Counted from the first letter of the stretch, positions 50,648 through 63,616 are shown. The stretch is DNA of 64,000 bases from Mastigias papua (GCA_964019165.1 OZ025287.1:8482149-8546148); one strand, 5' to 3'. Program-made: numbers and translations. Notes: a model not told the origin generated them from the sequence alone.

Positions 50648-53600
50648 TCAAAAGGTCTCAGGGAATTCAGGAGGGTCTCTTGTGAAAATGCTTCCTTTAT
50701 TTGGTAAAGATCTGCTGGAAAATTTCCCCCTCTTTGTTGCATGACTGTTGGCTGGTCTGTGTGATGAATTCGAGATGTTTGGTTTCACTTCCATGGTGGA
50801 TTTGCTGGCAGGATTTCTTGGTAAGTACGGCTGAAATGTAAAATAGAGCTTTGAGAACGTTTTCTTTTCTATATAGTCCAATCCTATGTTCAAGTATGTG
50901 TCCGTGGAAAAGATCTATTAAACAAAAAACTCAAGATTTGACATTTTTGGATAAAAAAAATTTGATAGACTTGTTACTTTCATTGCAACTAGGAATGCCA
51001 ATTATGAAGATTCTTTCATATCAGAACAGTAAATCTTGTATATATCAAAGAGCTCCAAACTGTGTTATTATAAGCACCAAAACAAATACAATGATACAAT
51101 ATCATTTGATAATCAAATAAATCGTACATTTTTTGTAAACCCTCTTGCGTTCTTCTTTGATTCGCTGCTTTGAAAGACCTCCAACAGTTTATCAGAAATC
51201 CCTGCTTTCAGATGTAATGGATTGAGTACACTGACTTTTGGGACCTTGAATGGAAGGAGTCAGAAAAACCTTCGCATATTGAGTCAAAGTCTCTACATAC
51301 CGAATTACTTAAACCTGGCAAATTCTGTCTATAAAATATTTTGTATTATTTCACATCAAATAGAAAGTCTCCTATTATTTACAACTAATTTTGTCAATAA
51401 CTATTTGTGATGCGTAATACCCCTTGATGTCCTCATAACTAATCGGGGAATTGAGAATGCAACAAGCTTTAGTGAAATCGCTTTGTGCTTAGGGGAGGTG
51501 GCAAGGGAGGGCTAGAGGAGCTATAGCCCCCATCGAGTTTCACCTCAAGCATCAGTCTATAAAGTTCTTGTGAATTTAGATTATTTCATCATATTTTTCA
51601 AAATGATGCTGAATGAAGTTTTTCAAAAAGAAGTAGCTCTTCAATACCTCCAAAAGCAATGATTCGACCTCCCTTTCAATCTCGTCAGACTCCTTTTGAA
51701 TACAGAGACTGCTTGACAACGGCAGTAGAACGTCTGAATTAGCGACACACTTCAACAGCATACCACATCCGTTTGAGGGAAGCAAAATGCAAAATGTCTT
51801 TGGATTATTCGTCCCTGTCTCTCTGCTTTCAAGTAGAATACCCATCTCCTATCATGGAAGACAATATTATACTAGACCAACTCCATGTCAGTATCCTTCT
51901 CTATAGAGTACTAGGGTATAAGCAGAAGTCGAACAGTCTATATTCCTTCTAACTGCATGAATCACATCCAGGGGAGAATCAGGAAGGGCTACGAGAGCTC
52001 AGTTTGTTAAAATGACGAAAGAATGAAGCAGCTTAAAGCATAGCACCCTCGTAACCTTTTAGGGTTGCACCCCTAACCCACCAAAGATCTTCAAAATCAT
52101 ATTCATCTCCCTGACAAAACAATTAAAATATTATGATCATTAAAATTAACATTCTGATTTTGTTCATTATTCACATCTCTGCAGATTTTGCATCTTTCAC
52201 TTGAAACTACAACTTTCACATAAGTTTAAAAAGATACCAAAGAATGTAAAATTATGTTCGTCATGTCATCTTACTAAATATAAGACGTTTATCTAGTTTC
52301 TAGAAATACATTCTGCAAAGGGTGTTAATCCAATTGATAACACTATCCGAAATTGTTGGCAATTGTTTCTGTGAAGTCAGTTCTAGCAGTGCCTCTTTTA
52401 CACAATTAGCAACAGTGGAATAAGCAAAGAAGAGCAATATATAAAGGGGAATATTGCGCTCAGAAATGCTTGAATCAGTGATTGCTTACAATGGTTTGTA
52501 TGGTTGGCCTTAAACAAATAAATCCAAAATTTAGCACCTGTTTCAAAAGAAATGAGCGAATTGCTTGGAACCTTTGTTGATTAAGGTCAAGCTCCTCCCA
52601 GTCGAGTTTCCAGCAGCTTGTAGGTCGAATTATCAATGGCTAAAACAAGATATTAATACCCAATAGCAAAACACTGTTAAATTAAATGGTTATTACCTAA
52701 AAAGTACATATATTCTACAGTTCACTTGGAATAAAATCAAGATTTTTATCACGAGAGATTGGCTTAGGCCATGGCCACCTTCAACACTATGATTAAATTC
52801 GGTTCCAGTCTATTTAGTGTCTTGTGATTCAGTGTGGGCCACGTTTCTCCAATATAAGAAATTTTCTTAGAGAGTCTCTATGACACATCAATGGGTTTAT
52901 CAGATCTTGGATAAGTTCTGAAGATTTTGCCCTAAGTTTGATAATCAGTATGGGTCTGCATAATAATCTTCCTAGCACAACATGGCGAGTTCTTTCATCG
53001 CTTTCAAACTGATGTATAATCTGCTGTCCTTTCAAACCTGATTGCATTTGATAATCAGAGTCCTGTTACTATTGGTAAAAGGGAAAAGTATTCGAATGAT
53101 TACCTGGCCGTGAATCTGCAATGAAATGAAAACAAGTCAATAATTGTGTAGCAATGATAGTGCGAAATACATTTAAAAAGTAAAGCTGCTCGAGGAAACA
53201 CTCCAATGTGAAAGAGATTCTTTATAGAGAAATTAGTTTCAATTTTAACTATGGAAAAGTGATACAACTTTCACTCATATATAACGCTATAGAGATGGAT
53301 GTTCTATTGTACAAGGTATACAAGTTGAAACAGTGATATTTCTTTATGAACATAATATATGCATCTTGCATGCATATTATTTGTCCAACGAGCTTGATAG
53401 AATTAGCTAAGTTCTCCTTCACATCTGTTTTGTCAGTTCTGGAGTAATATATCAAATCTCCACTTGTCTTAGTACATGGTCTATAGGATTCTTCTCTTCA
53501 CATGACAAAATATTCGTTCATTCGATATTCTGTATATAGATAATTAAGAAACATACTTATCTATTACACACTCAAACACCCCAAAAGTAAATTATCTGAA

Positions 53601-56600
53601 TGGTCAGCGATCAGTAGCTGTCCTTTTTTCGATCTTTCGCACTGAAGTCCTACAACTAATATCTGGTCAGGAATAATAGTACTGAAAGGTACGTGACGTA
53701 CATACCACAGACTCGCAAATGCCGTTGAGATGAATGAGCTGAGTTGCACAAAAATGGTAGACATTGATGCTAAGGTTGGAAGTCATTGGTTGGCAGTGGT
53801 GGCATGATGTTTGTTGAACTGGGGCCTCAAAAAGCTGAAGTAGTTATTAGTAAATATGTGATTAAAGAACATAATAATCTGTGGTACTGCATTAGTAAAT
53901 CTGTTATATGATTAAAGAACGTCATAATCTGTTATGGATTAGTAAATCTGTCATTACAATGCATCGCATTTTGGCAATGGATTTATAAAGCTGCGAGGAA
54001 AGGGAGTCATAACCTTTGGTATTAGACTAGTAAACCTATGGCTACAAGACATCACATCTATAATCTTGAATTCATTAAACTATGCATACAAAATTTCGCA
54101 TAAGCAGTGATGCACTTATAAATCTATGGATAAAAGGTATGATAACCTGTAGGACTATATTAGAAAATCTAAGATTATAAAACTCATATCTGTGTTAGTG
54201 AGCTTAGTAGTCTATGAATATAGGGAATCTGTGATATTAGATTTATAAATCTATGATTACATGGCACAATGGCACAAATATCCATCGCTCCATCCTCTTA
54301 AGCTTGTTCAATCCCCAATCACGAAGGGTCTGCACGCATGCAAGAGAACAATTCTCAAATTTATTCACTGATGGTATTTCTAACCCGAGATGAAACATTC
54401 TCTTATGTCACCGCTTAGCCCCTATTTCATCTATTTCACCAGATATGGTAATTAGCTCGTTTACGTCACCACTGCTGTTAAATTCATTATCATGATGATG
54501 CAAAGTTGAAGAACAAAGATGTCTCCATTTGTTGTCATCCTCACTGCAAGATTCTCAGATAATAATAATAGTGTCACATGTTTGTAATGTTACAATATGA
54601 CATATTTTCCACCAACGACGAAATATTTCTAGCTAATAATCCAGTGTACATGATTGAAAAAGAGGACCTTTGACCTTTGACCTAACCTTTGACTGATATG
54701 ACGGCACCATTGTTAAACGGAGTAATCTGTCGCTGAGATCACATTTTAGTTTGACACCTGCGAAAACAATTCAACCAATCAGAAAGTAGGAATTGCTTCG
54801 AAAGAGAGGTGTAAAAAGGACAAGCCTACGTTTGCTCGTAGTCCTACCAAGCAATTTCGTAAATTTAAGCACATTTAAGCACATTTAAGCACACTATGCT
54901 TATTTATAGTTATGAAATTGTGAAACTTAAAAAGAAGTTGATGATAAAACTACTGAGCATATTTATGCTTCTTTGTTCCTATTGTAAAAGATATTAGTAA
55001 AGCATTAACTTAACACTAACAAACGAGTAAAAGCGTGTAAGGGTTATGACAAAATGTGGTGCATACTAGATTAGCAAATCTACGATTTTATAGTACGGTG
55101 GCATAAACATCCATCCTAGGTGACGTTTCTATTGCTTGTTGAGCCTCTTTATCACGAAGTGCATTCAAGCGAACAAGTCTTAGACAACAATCAATGGTAT
55201 CACGTGAAAGATTTATCCGAAGCACTAAAGCTAAAAAAGGAGAACAAAGTTCTCAGATACATTAACCTTTCTGATGTAGTTTGCCATTGATATCAATTAT
55301 GACTTGAATATCATCAACTCCATAGTCAACCAGCCATGGCTTCAAAGCAAATTCTACTTCAATGGTGCCTAAAAATGCAGCAACAGTACGCTGGTTATCG
55401 ACTGGGAAAGTCCTACACTGTGCAGCTGACGAGTAATGCTTAAACCTACATTAGGGTAGATGAGTTCAATAGCATTCATACGAAATAAAGAGGGTACAAT
55501 TTGATACTGGCAGTTTTACAGCAGTATCGAAATATGGTTTAAGAAAGAATTGGAACGCTTGATTTACACTAGTTGCAAGATCGGTCTTATTGACTTTCTG
55601 CTGCATGTCGTACTTCATTCCAAATATTACGTATAGTATTGCATACCATATACTTGATATATAATATAAAAATAATAATAATAGAATTCTTTTAAGTTGG
55701 TTTCACCATAGGTTAAACTAATTTAGACCAACTATTTACAATAATATACACGAAACCGATATAAAATGAAATGTTAAAAAGCGATGTTTTTTTTAATTAC
55801 AAATTTTACAAGTACATTCCTCTCCACCCCAGCTTTTTATACATTTTCTAAATGAGCAGACGGAGGTTTTGCTTTTAATTTCATTCTCAAGGTATGAAGG
55901 TAGTTCCATAATATACTGCCTCGAAAGGTTAAACTGTCATTTCCATATCTAATAGTGTTGGTTTGAGGCAGCATTAGCAGGTTATTAGAGCGTAAATCAT
56001 ATCTACTGCTCTTTTCAAGGAACATGTTCCACATAAAAGATGGATTTTCTTTGTTGACACATTTATAAACCTCAAGCATTAACTTTTGCAAATATACTTT
56101 GATGTATACTTTGATATATACTTTGATATATACTTTGATATATGCAAATTGATTTGATTGCATTTGAAATTTAGTTTTTACAATATAATCTTTATAGCAC
56201 TAAATAATACAAATAAGCTGAAACAAAATAATCTGACCTAAATATCGACGGGAAAGGCGCGTGAACATCTAGTCCTACGCAATTACGTATGCATAGCAGT
56301 CAATTATCTGGAATTTTTTATAGTCTTAGAAAATGCCCTGGAAGTTTTCTGTATATTGTTCTTGCACAATCATTGTCCGTCATTTTACATCATACACTCC
56401 AATTTAATCATTTGTTTTACTTAAGAAAGGAAGGAAGGAAGCATAGCCGCTAAATGTTTGAGAATTCTGATCAGATCTATTTTCTATCAACATAACTGAC
56501 CAATCATCATGGATGGGTGGGCCTAGTCTTACCATGTATGGTCAGAATCCTGCATGATGATTGGTTAATTAGGTTGGGAGAAAATAGGCCTGATAGATCT

Positions 56601-59156
56601 CTCAAACATTTTGCGGCTATGTTGATAAAAGACCAAGGGGAAACATAGACTTAAAAATCAAAATTACATACAGTTTGCAACAGTAACGAACTCTAAATAG
56701 TCATGCAACGCATCCATTTTAGCAGTGTCAACTTCAAGATCTGCAAATTAAAACATTCAGTTCATTAGTGATCTTAAAATCGTTTATCACAATTTACTTT
56801 TAAAATTCCCATAATACCACGAACGGCAATTGAAAATATATAATAGATATGCTCAAAAAATCTCCCTAACTCATTCTTGAATGGCAGTTCACGCCCTATT
56901 CTAGTTTTCTTGTAAGAGAGTCTTGTGTTATATTTATACTTCCTTCACCCTGGACTAGTGATGTACTGTATGCCGGTACCACTTCTATACCGAACAAAAA
57001 TCAGTTACCTGAATGCAAGTCTTGCTCCCTCACTATCCACCCAGCAGCTAATGGGTCCGATGTAGCGGCAATTTCAGGATAAAGTGGGCCAGAAAGGGAA
57101 TTGGCTATCGTGTCTCACAATGCAGATGGCCCTGGATGTGTTCCTTCTAATAACTGCACTTTCCAACGCATGCAATCATATATGGGAATGATTTTTACTT
57201 TTAAACATTAGTCTACATCGCAGACTGACAGTTAGTATTCTGTATATCAATTAATCAATGAATCAATCAATCAATGAATCAATCAATCAATGAATCAATG
57301 AATCAATCAATCACTCAATCAATCAATCAATCAATCAATCAATAGAGTCTATATAGCTACCTGCTGATGTTTCTTCAAGAACTGTGGTTTGCATGCAAGT
57401 GTCATTGACACGAATGACTTGAATCTTCTACTCAGAGAGACAAAAGTCTATATAAATCAAAGTTCTGAAGATGAGTTAAATGTCTAATATAAAAACCGAA
57501 TTCACTTTTCATTAATGCAAGATATATAGATATCAGTGGAAACAACAAGAAGAAATTTAATCGGAAATGATAATGATAATGGTAATATGAGAATAATAAT
57601 GATGATGGAGATGATGGCGATAATGGTGATTTTGATAATGATGTTGATGATAATGATGATGAAGGTGATGATGATGATTTTGATAATAAAGGTGATGATG
57701 ATGATGACGATAACAGCTGTTGTATTTCAAATTTACAAGTGAGCATTATTACGAGCTAAAGTGCAACTTTCACCAGTCTCTCTATCTTATCTTTATTATC
57801 TCTAAAATTATCTGGCTTTTGTTAACAATAAGATAACAATAATAAATATTCTGGAAATGAATCAGATGCTTAATACAATTAACTGAATTCTTTTCCATAG
57901 TTGCTCAATGATATAAGACTAGATATCAAGCGATTATAAACGATTTTTCCTCAGTTTGCAATACATGCTTTGAACAAATCTTTGTCTATCTTCAGTGGCA
58001 CAAGTATGTTGCAACATTGTTGGAACATGTCAATAAACGTTGTAAGATATTTGAAACGAAAACGGAATGTAATTCGCAAAAGAACAGTGAAAGAACCGTA
58101 GTACACAAGTTCAAGCCTGCAAGTGTTCACACACATATTATGAGTTAAAGTGCAACATTCGCCAGTCCATATCTTTATGTTTATTAGCTCTAAACATTTC
58201 TGTCTTTTGTTGACAATGAGTTCTTGTAAATTTTACATTTTCTGAATTCATAAGTAATTAGGGCTTGGAACTAATCAACTTGCCTTTAAACATTCCAAAT
58301 AATCTTCGTTGAATGCATATTCCAAACACCTTTCAATGACCGTCTGTCTCTGACATGTAATTAAACAGGCTTCAATTTGCGTCAAACTTGACCAATGTTG
58401 CTGCAAAACACACAATCAACTTGAATCAATTTGCTTCAACTGGCCGGCTAACCAGATAAGAACAGCTGTGCTCCTTTATAGCGTCTTTGAGATGCATTCA
58501 AGAAGAGCTAAAGCATCATGTAGTAAGTTTTAGTTGACAGTGTAAAGCAGTGAGTCTCGTTTAACTTCGATATTTGAATAATGAGAATGTTGGACTTCTA
58601 ATAACAAAAGGTTATTGAAATTGTTGCAAGCGTATGAGGCAATGTGAAAATTAACCAGACAATACTTAAGGAAAAGAGAAAAAGCTTGGAGAGCTAGAGC
58701 TTTGAGACAGAGGAGGAAGACTGAAAGAAAGAATTAAAGAGAAGAAGATGAAAGACGGGGGAAGAGAGAGAGAGAGGGATATGAAAGATTATTGCATAAA
58801 TTTAGTCATGAATGACCGATGATCACTGGAAGAAACAAAGTAAGCAATGTAAATTTAAAGGAGAGGAAAATATTTCTCAAATTTGTACCTGTTTGTTAGC
58901 ATAAAATGACCTGTTGAACTGGGTGAAAACTAGCTTCACTGCATCAGAAAAAGTTTCTGTGGAAGATATATTCAATATAGACTTATTGATTGATTGATTG
59001 CTTGATTGCTTGATTGACTGATTGATTGATTTGAGTGGCTAAATCAATTAGCATTAATGATTAGCGGGTTAATTGACTCGTAGAATAGATTGACCAATTT
59101 AGTGATCAAATTTATCATTGATTACTAAAGTGATGAATTGACTTATTGATTGTATC

Positions 59157-59194
<38 letters not shown>

Positions 59195-60809
59195 TGATTG
59201 ATTGATTGATTGATTGATTGATCGACTAGCAATGAGTTATGCATTTAAAGGTTCAATGTAATACCGTACAACCTTGAATTGGCCCCTCCTCGAATAGCCT
59301 CCTTCGAATAAGCCCCCATCCCATATGATGATGAAGACACTGATAAGAATTGACAATGTTCTCTTAATGTTACGGAGAAAAGTAGTTTTGACAATGAGCT
59401 TTATATGCAACATGTGAGAAGTAAGTCTATAAGTCCCTCCTTGAATAGGCCATCTTCTCGAATAAGCCCACACCCAAAAAGTATCAAAAACAAGCCCCCT
59501 GGGCCAATTCGAGGATGTACAGTAATCACTTATGCATGTAGAAAGGGACATGTAGTGATGAGATCAACTGGTCATTTGAATGAAACTGCAAGCAAAGAAC
59601 TCAGGGCGGTACCTCTATAGGTCCTATCATCCAATTCTGTGCCATCTTGAATTTTTACCTCATGTAAAACATGCATTAGTTTTGCAATGTTGCTTTTCAT
59701 GGCTTGCAGAGGGAAGATACACTAGAAGTTGCAGCATTAAAAAATGAATTAAATTATCAAAATTCAATGTAGTTCTTAAAGAGAAGATTAAATCAATTAG
59801 TAGTAAGTGAAATGAAATTCTGAAATGAATATCTTGTACCACCAATTGTGCAAAAGTGGCTGTCCACAAATGTGATACGAGTTTTAACAAGTAATTTTGA
59901 AAATATCTGCATGCCTTCAGAATTTGTGAAATAATAAACTTCACTTTACAGCCTTCTATATTCTAAGCGATGCTATAAATCAAAATTTCGACCAGGAATA
60001 TCAGTTTTCAGACTAATAATAAATTGTTACCTTTTAATCTCTCCATAGATACTACGGTTACCATAATATTTTACAATGAGGCCAAAATGAAGCTTTCAGA
60101 TAATTTCATCTAGATACATGCAATTAAGCATATTTTAAGAGAAATTTTCAGAAATTAGAAAAACTTGTTTTGAAACTCCTGCTTTCCTTATCAACATAAA
60201 CGGCAGATTCAATTGAAAATGCAGTTTATTTTTATTGCTTATGGTAGCGTTGGTATAGGGAACGAGGGGAGAGGGGCTAGGAAAATGGCAGCCATCAAAG
60301 TAGAAAGAGGTCAACGTCGTTCCAGCAATATTTTCAGAAGAAAAAAATTATTTTTATGGAAAGTGACTGGAGTTTAAAAAGGTTAAAAGAAAGTCGAAAT
60401 GGGAAACAATGGTCGCTATTGACCATTTTTCATGTTTATTCGGGAAACAGTTTGCTGCCTCCTTCTTAAATACAAAATCCTCCTACATCCATGAATACCA
60501 GTATGCATAGCAATGAGATCCACATGCTTTATTTTACTTCATACAGGGAATTGGACAGGAACGAATTGTTTGATAAAACAGCACAGGAAAATCTACCATT
60601 TTTTGTGTGCGTAACAAGTTTTCCTGAAATCAATTATGATTTTCAACTAACCTCAGCTGTTTTTCCAATGATAACGAGGCTTAATGCTGGAATACGGTTT
60701 GAACCGACGACATTGGATGCAGTCGCAAAGAATCGTAATAATGCCATGAAAACATTTTCGCTAACATCGCGTGTCCATGGGTACGACAGATCAATGAAGA
60801 TGCATTTTA
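50648..60809 (-). CDS. M1AP: M1AP-like protein (meiosis 1 associated protein), at least eleven exons, 5' exon not found
   Basis: Well supported exons in transcript order: 60809-60652, 59721-59613, 58956-58889, 58400-58284, 57427-57361, 56740-56672, 55368-55267, then 52639-52538, 51848-51648 and 50830-50648 with the stop. Phases agree through the first seven. Exons 53769-53706 and 53681 to about 53580 also fit by phase but have weak similarity; the link to 52639 is unresolved. Likeness to vertebrate M1AP is clearest at PTSCWKLDWEELDLNQQRF (human has PTSCW.LDW.EL..NQQ.F), at TFCILLPS..GMLLK.VA...LLP, and in the N-terminal PWTRDVSENVFMALLRFF followed by QAMKSNIAKLMHVLHE and DAVKLVFTQFN. The intron after 58284 starts with GC rather than GT. 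M1AP is needed for meiotic recombination and spermatogenesis in mammals; a germline role here is inference. A one-base phase at the 60809 acceptor shows that at least one 5' exon is missing. Confidence 0.75.
52829..53061 (-). CDS. possible additional exon(s) of the M1AP-like gene
   Basis: An open frame follows a usable acceptor near 53062 (ACCAATAGTAACAG). It reads from about 53061 down to the stop at 52829, through LKGQQIIHQFESDERTRH and ELIQDLINPLMCHRDSL. The position, between exons at 53.6 kb and 52.6 kb, is where M1AP needs about 50 residues. Similarity is weak and no convincing donor was found. A 12-bp candidate microexon at 53107-53118 (ATTCACGGCCAG), flanked by TTTCATTGCAG and GTAATC, lies just upstream. 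Confidence 0.3.
53840..54260. repeat. degenerate minisatellite rich in ATTAGTAAATCTGT
   Basis: Diverged units containing TTAGTAAATCTGT, GATTAAAGAAC and ATAATCTGT recur roughly every 50-60 bp from 53850, decaying toward 54260. They lie in an M1AP intron. Confidence 0.55.
55837..56163 (-). mobile_element. LINE 3' fragment (RT C-terminal tail)
   Basis: The minus strand reads LMLEVYKCVNKENPSFMWNM, then KSSRYDLRSNNLLMLPQTNT and YGNDSLTFRGSILWNYL. This is the standard tail of CR1/L2-like LINE reverse transcriptases. It is 5'-truncated, and its upstream end runs into a short 13-bp tandem repeat (56094-56146). Intronic in the M1AP-like gene. Confidence 0.75.
56094..56146. repeat. 13-bp tandem repeat (ATATACTTTGATA-type)
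   Basis: Four imperfect copies of TATACTTTGATA(T) at the 5' edge of the LINE fragment. Confidence 0.8.
56442..56621. repeat. hairpin element, 180 bp with arms of about 75 bp
   Basis: The left arm begins CATAGCCGCTAAATGTTTGAG and includes TCTATTTTCTATCAAC and CCAATCATCATGGAT. The right arm, read in reverse complement, gives CATAGCCGCAAAATGTTTGA, CCTATTTTCTCCCAAC and CCAATCATCATGCAG. About 80% of arm positions pair. It looks like a palindromic MITE; no target duplication is evident. Confidence 0.75.
57247..57345. repeat. (AATC)n repeat
   Basis: About 100 bp of AATC/AATG units, ending 16 bp from the donor of M1AP exon 57427-57361. Confidence 0.9.
57564..57712. repeat. (GAT)n-rich simple repeat
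   Basis: About 150 bp of GAT, AAT and GGT trinucleotides. Intronic. Poly-Met/Ile and poly-Ser frames are artefacts. Confidence 0.85.
57755..57835. repeat. direct repeat pair, copy 1 (second copy 58142-58222)
   Basis: About 80 bp starting GAGCTAAAGTGCAACTTTC and running through TCTTTATTATCTCTAAA to CTTTTGTTAACAATAAG. It recurs at 58142-58222 with about 80% identity (GAGTTAAAGTGCAACATTC, CTTTTGTTGACAATGAG). Intronic. Confidence 0.65.
58980..59222. repeat. two (TGAT)n blocks with diverged centre
   Basis: Pure (ATTG/TGAT)n at 58980-59030 and 59140-59222, with degenerate units between them. Intronic in the M1AP-like gene. Confidence 0.85.
59262..59524. mobile_element. MITE, 263 bp, 25-bp terminal inverted repeats with TA ends
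   Basis: The left end reads TACCGTACAACCTTGAATTG and the right end, in reverse complement, TACTGTACATCCTCGAATTG; about 21 of 25 positions match. TA at both ends is consistent with a mariner-type TA duplication. The interior repeats CTCGAATAAGCCC-like motifs on both sides. No coding capacity. Confidence 0.75.
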
Positions 60810-61018
60810 CTAAGGATAAACAATAAACACCAAATAGAAAATATTGCAACTTTTGTCATTAGTCATAATGCAATTTACGCCTCAATCATTCTTATAATCT
60901 GTGTTTTTAAACAGGTAATATGAAGGCCTAACTGTAATTTTTCACGTACGTATTTTTACAATGCTCCCACTGTGTTATACTGTAGGAGCCCGCATAAAAG
61001 AACATCATTTTTATAGAC

Positions 61019-62617
61019 CTAGGCTGGAAAGGTTCTAATTTTGGAAAGACACATTTCGGGTAGCAGTTCATAATAAAAAACTTTCTCCTGCTCAGTATGC
61101 ATTGAGAATTGATCTTCTTCTCTTGAAAGAAAACTCCCAGTTTCCTTGCTGAATCAGTCAAGGTTAAAATTTTTTATCTTCTGTATAGGAGTCTGAAACA
61201 TATTAGGGTACAGCTACAGGTTCTTAAACATTGTGGGCCTTTTATGCTGGTTTTTATTGTATGGAACAACCAGGTAAGTCGATATGAAGCGACTTCTTAA
61301 ACATTAGTATGAATAAAGGTATTGTATCTAGAAATAAATCTGTTCACTCTAGCTCTAACACATCCCTGATTAACTGTGCACAATGTAACGTTTTATTGGC
61401 AATAAAATTTCTTATATCATATCTTTTGCCAAATTGGTGCAGTTTTTGAAATATAATCTATCACTCTTCAGTCTACCTGTTATTTGACGAACAGAATCAA
61501 ACGATTGGGTGTTACGGCGATGATTTCCTCACTTTGTTTCACTTGAGGTTGAGTACAACTTAAACATGATACAGTGAAAATGATCAAACTTAAGCTTTTT
61601 GGAACAAAACGAGAAAAACTATCTAAATTTGAACAACACTTGCATTGTTAGAACCACTGATGGTTACAGAGGAAAAGGATAAAGGGAACAAACTCTGTAA
61701 TCAGTGCAATATGTACGTGACTTTTTAGTGTCATATCCTACACAATATAATTTTCTCGGCTAGATTTTATAACACAACTACTGTCCCTATAAATCTTCAC
61801 TGAATTCTTCTTCCAAAACAATAGGCTACCTGTTAGCTGTTAGTTGATATGTGAAACCTTGAAATAAGTTTCCGAAGTTCTGCTAGCATTACTCAAAAGG
61901 ACATATTTTGCCCCTTTTGCCCCTTTGAGCTGAGAGTAGGGGGTGATTGTTTCCATTGCTACCGTGTTTCAGACGTCCTTGGTTAATATTATTTGAGTGA
62001 AAAAATTTTATACCAGGATACTTTTCAATGGCATGTCTTGAGTGATCCATTTCAACTCCGGTCTTTAGGAATCGTCTTATCTTGGAGAAAGTATATCAAA
62101 TGTATTACTGAAAATCTAAATCAAATTTTTTCACGATTAGGCGTAAAAATTTTTTGAGGCAGCTTTTGAGGCTTTCCCTTACTCTGTGGTTGCTACATTA
62201 TCTCCGTGTACAGAAAATGCTCCCTCCCTGTTGCTTTAAAAATGCCATCTAAAGCAGCATGAAAAATATCTAAGGAAATATTCCTGCAATAATCTAATCT
62301 TCAGGCTTTAATGTACTGAGTTCATTCCTAATCAATAGTACAGAGCGCTACATATGTTGTGGGCCTACACTACGCATAGTCATACAAGCAAAAATAAAGT
62401 ACCAAAGTAAATTGCGAAAATGTGCTTGAATGGCCAGGAAAAATATTGCAATCCTACAGTTTCTACAGTTTAACATAAATGAATCGCAGAAGTAACACTA
62501 ATTCACTTAGTTCCTATCCCATAGAAACAGATAAAATTATTAAATCATTTACCTCGAGAACAATCTTTACTAGTGAATGGCGTGATGATAATTCAAGAAG
62601 CCCGCCAAATCTCTCAC
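61019..62617 (-). CDS. possible three-exon end of an unidentified gene
   Basis: Three minus-strand segments have splice sites and matching phases: 62617-62553 (acceptor CGTTACAG, donor GTAAAT), 62080-62022 (donor GTATCC) and 61148-61019 (acceptor GACTGATTCAG, stop TAG). Joined, they read smoothly, with pieces such as ERFGGLLELSSRHSLVKIV, KTGVEMDHSRHA, SREEDQFSMHTEQEK and YYELLPEMC. I recognise no family. The segments are short, so chance is a real alternative, and a longer open frame exists in another frame at 61161-60928. It would end about 200 bp before the first known M1AP exon. Confidence 0.3.
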
Positions 62618-62639
62618 CTGTAACGAGGCTTTAGAGAAA

Positions 62640-63600
62640 TGATACACTATTTCCTATATCCACAGGGAGGCAATATATTCTACACCAGTAATATATATTC
62701 TATACCTTTTCTACTTCTCAAAAACCGCCTACACATTTTGAGTCCGATTTTGGACTCTGAGCCTGTCAGCTAATCTCAGGCAATCCATGATAAAGTTAAA
62801 ACCCAAAAACAACACCCACACAGAGCTGAACGGAGAGCTAGTATTAAGCAATTCACATTCGTTCGAAAATTAAAAATCGAAGCTATATCAGTTTTTTAAC
62901 TAAGAATGGTAAAACTTGAGGTTTAACGTGCAACTTTTATGAGAAGTGAGAAATTAAACCACTCCTGAAGCAACACTGGTAAAAAGTTCGTACAGATGAA
63001 GTGCAATAATGATATCAAAGAACCTTTCCACATATGAATTCCAGTGCACATTCTGGCGTAAACTACTTTTCTTTCGGCTCACTGGCGTGAGATCTTGCTT
63101 CTAGCGTTGGACTATGGGCATACGACGGCAAAAGGAAGAGTCATGGTAGCTTGTTTGTCGTTCATGTCCAGGCCACAGAATCAGTTTTCCTTCTAGGCAG
63201 AAAGGGCGTAGCCCTAAAAAATTTCCTGGGGGCAAGCGCCCACACCCCATCTTTCTCCCAATTCTCTTCCATATTAGCCCTGCTTTATGTAATGCACTAG
63301 TGGGCTTGCATGTCTTCAATTTCAGAGGCATTAAGGGCTTCTTACGAGTCAGTGAATTCATGCATGTCATGAATTATACCTGGGACAAATACAACTTTGT
63401 ATCAATCTAATGAGATTTTTCATAGTTGACAAAGACGATATTTTCTCATACGTCTACTACTGCTGTAATGGTATTCTTTTAAATCTGTTATCATCAAATA
63501 GATATAATTTTTGCTGGACAATGTTCAGTCAGTGTTGCAGGGCAAAAATTTCTGATACCCCCCTCCCCCGCAATGAAAGTATGGAAGTAACATACCTGCA
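62640..63600. other. stretch with no recognisable gene
   Basis: No exon with both splice sites and family likeness was seen. An 89-codon minus-strand frame at 63370-63101 contains GRLPPGNFLGLRPF, which reads like low-copy repeat sequence rather than a protein. Confidence 0.4.
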
Positions 63601-63616
63601 TGCAATGTATATGCTG

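Noticed and set aside
53706..53830. Alternative M1AP reading with GICESV near 53.7 kb, resembling the CESL block of vertebrate M1AP
   Set aside because: Its phase does not fit the preceding exon ending at 55267, and its order relative to the next exon would be wrong. The frame starting at 53769 fits both neighbours.
63101..63370. 89-codon frame with GRLPPGNFLGLRPF as a gene
   Set aside because: No splice sites or family; it resembles interspersed low-copy repeat sequence.
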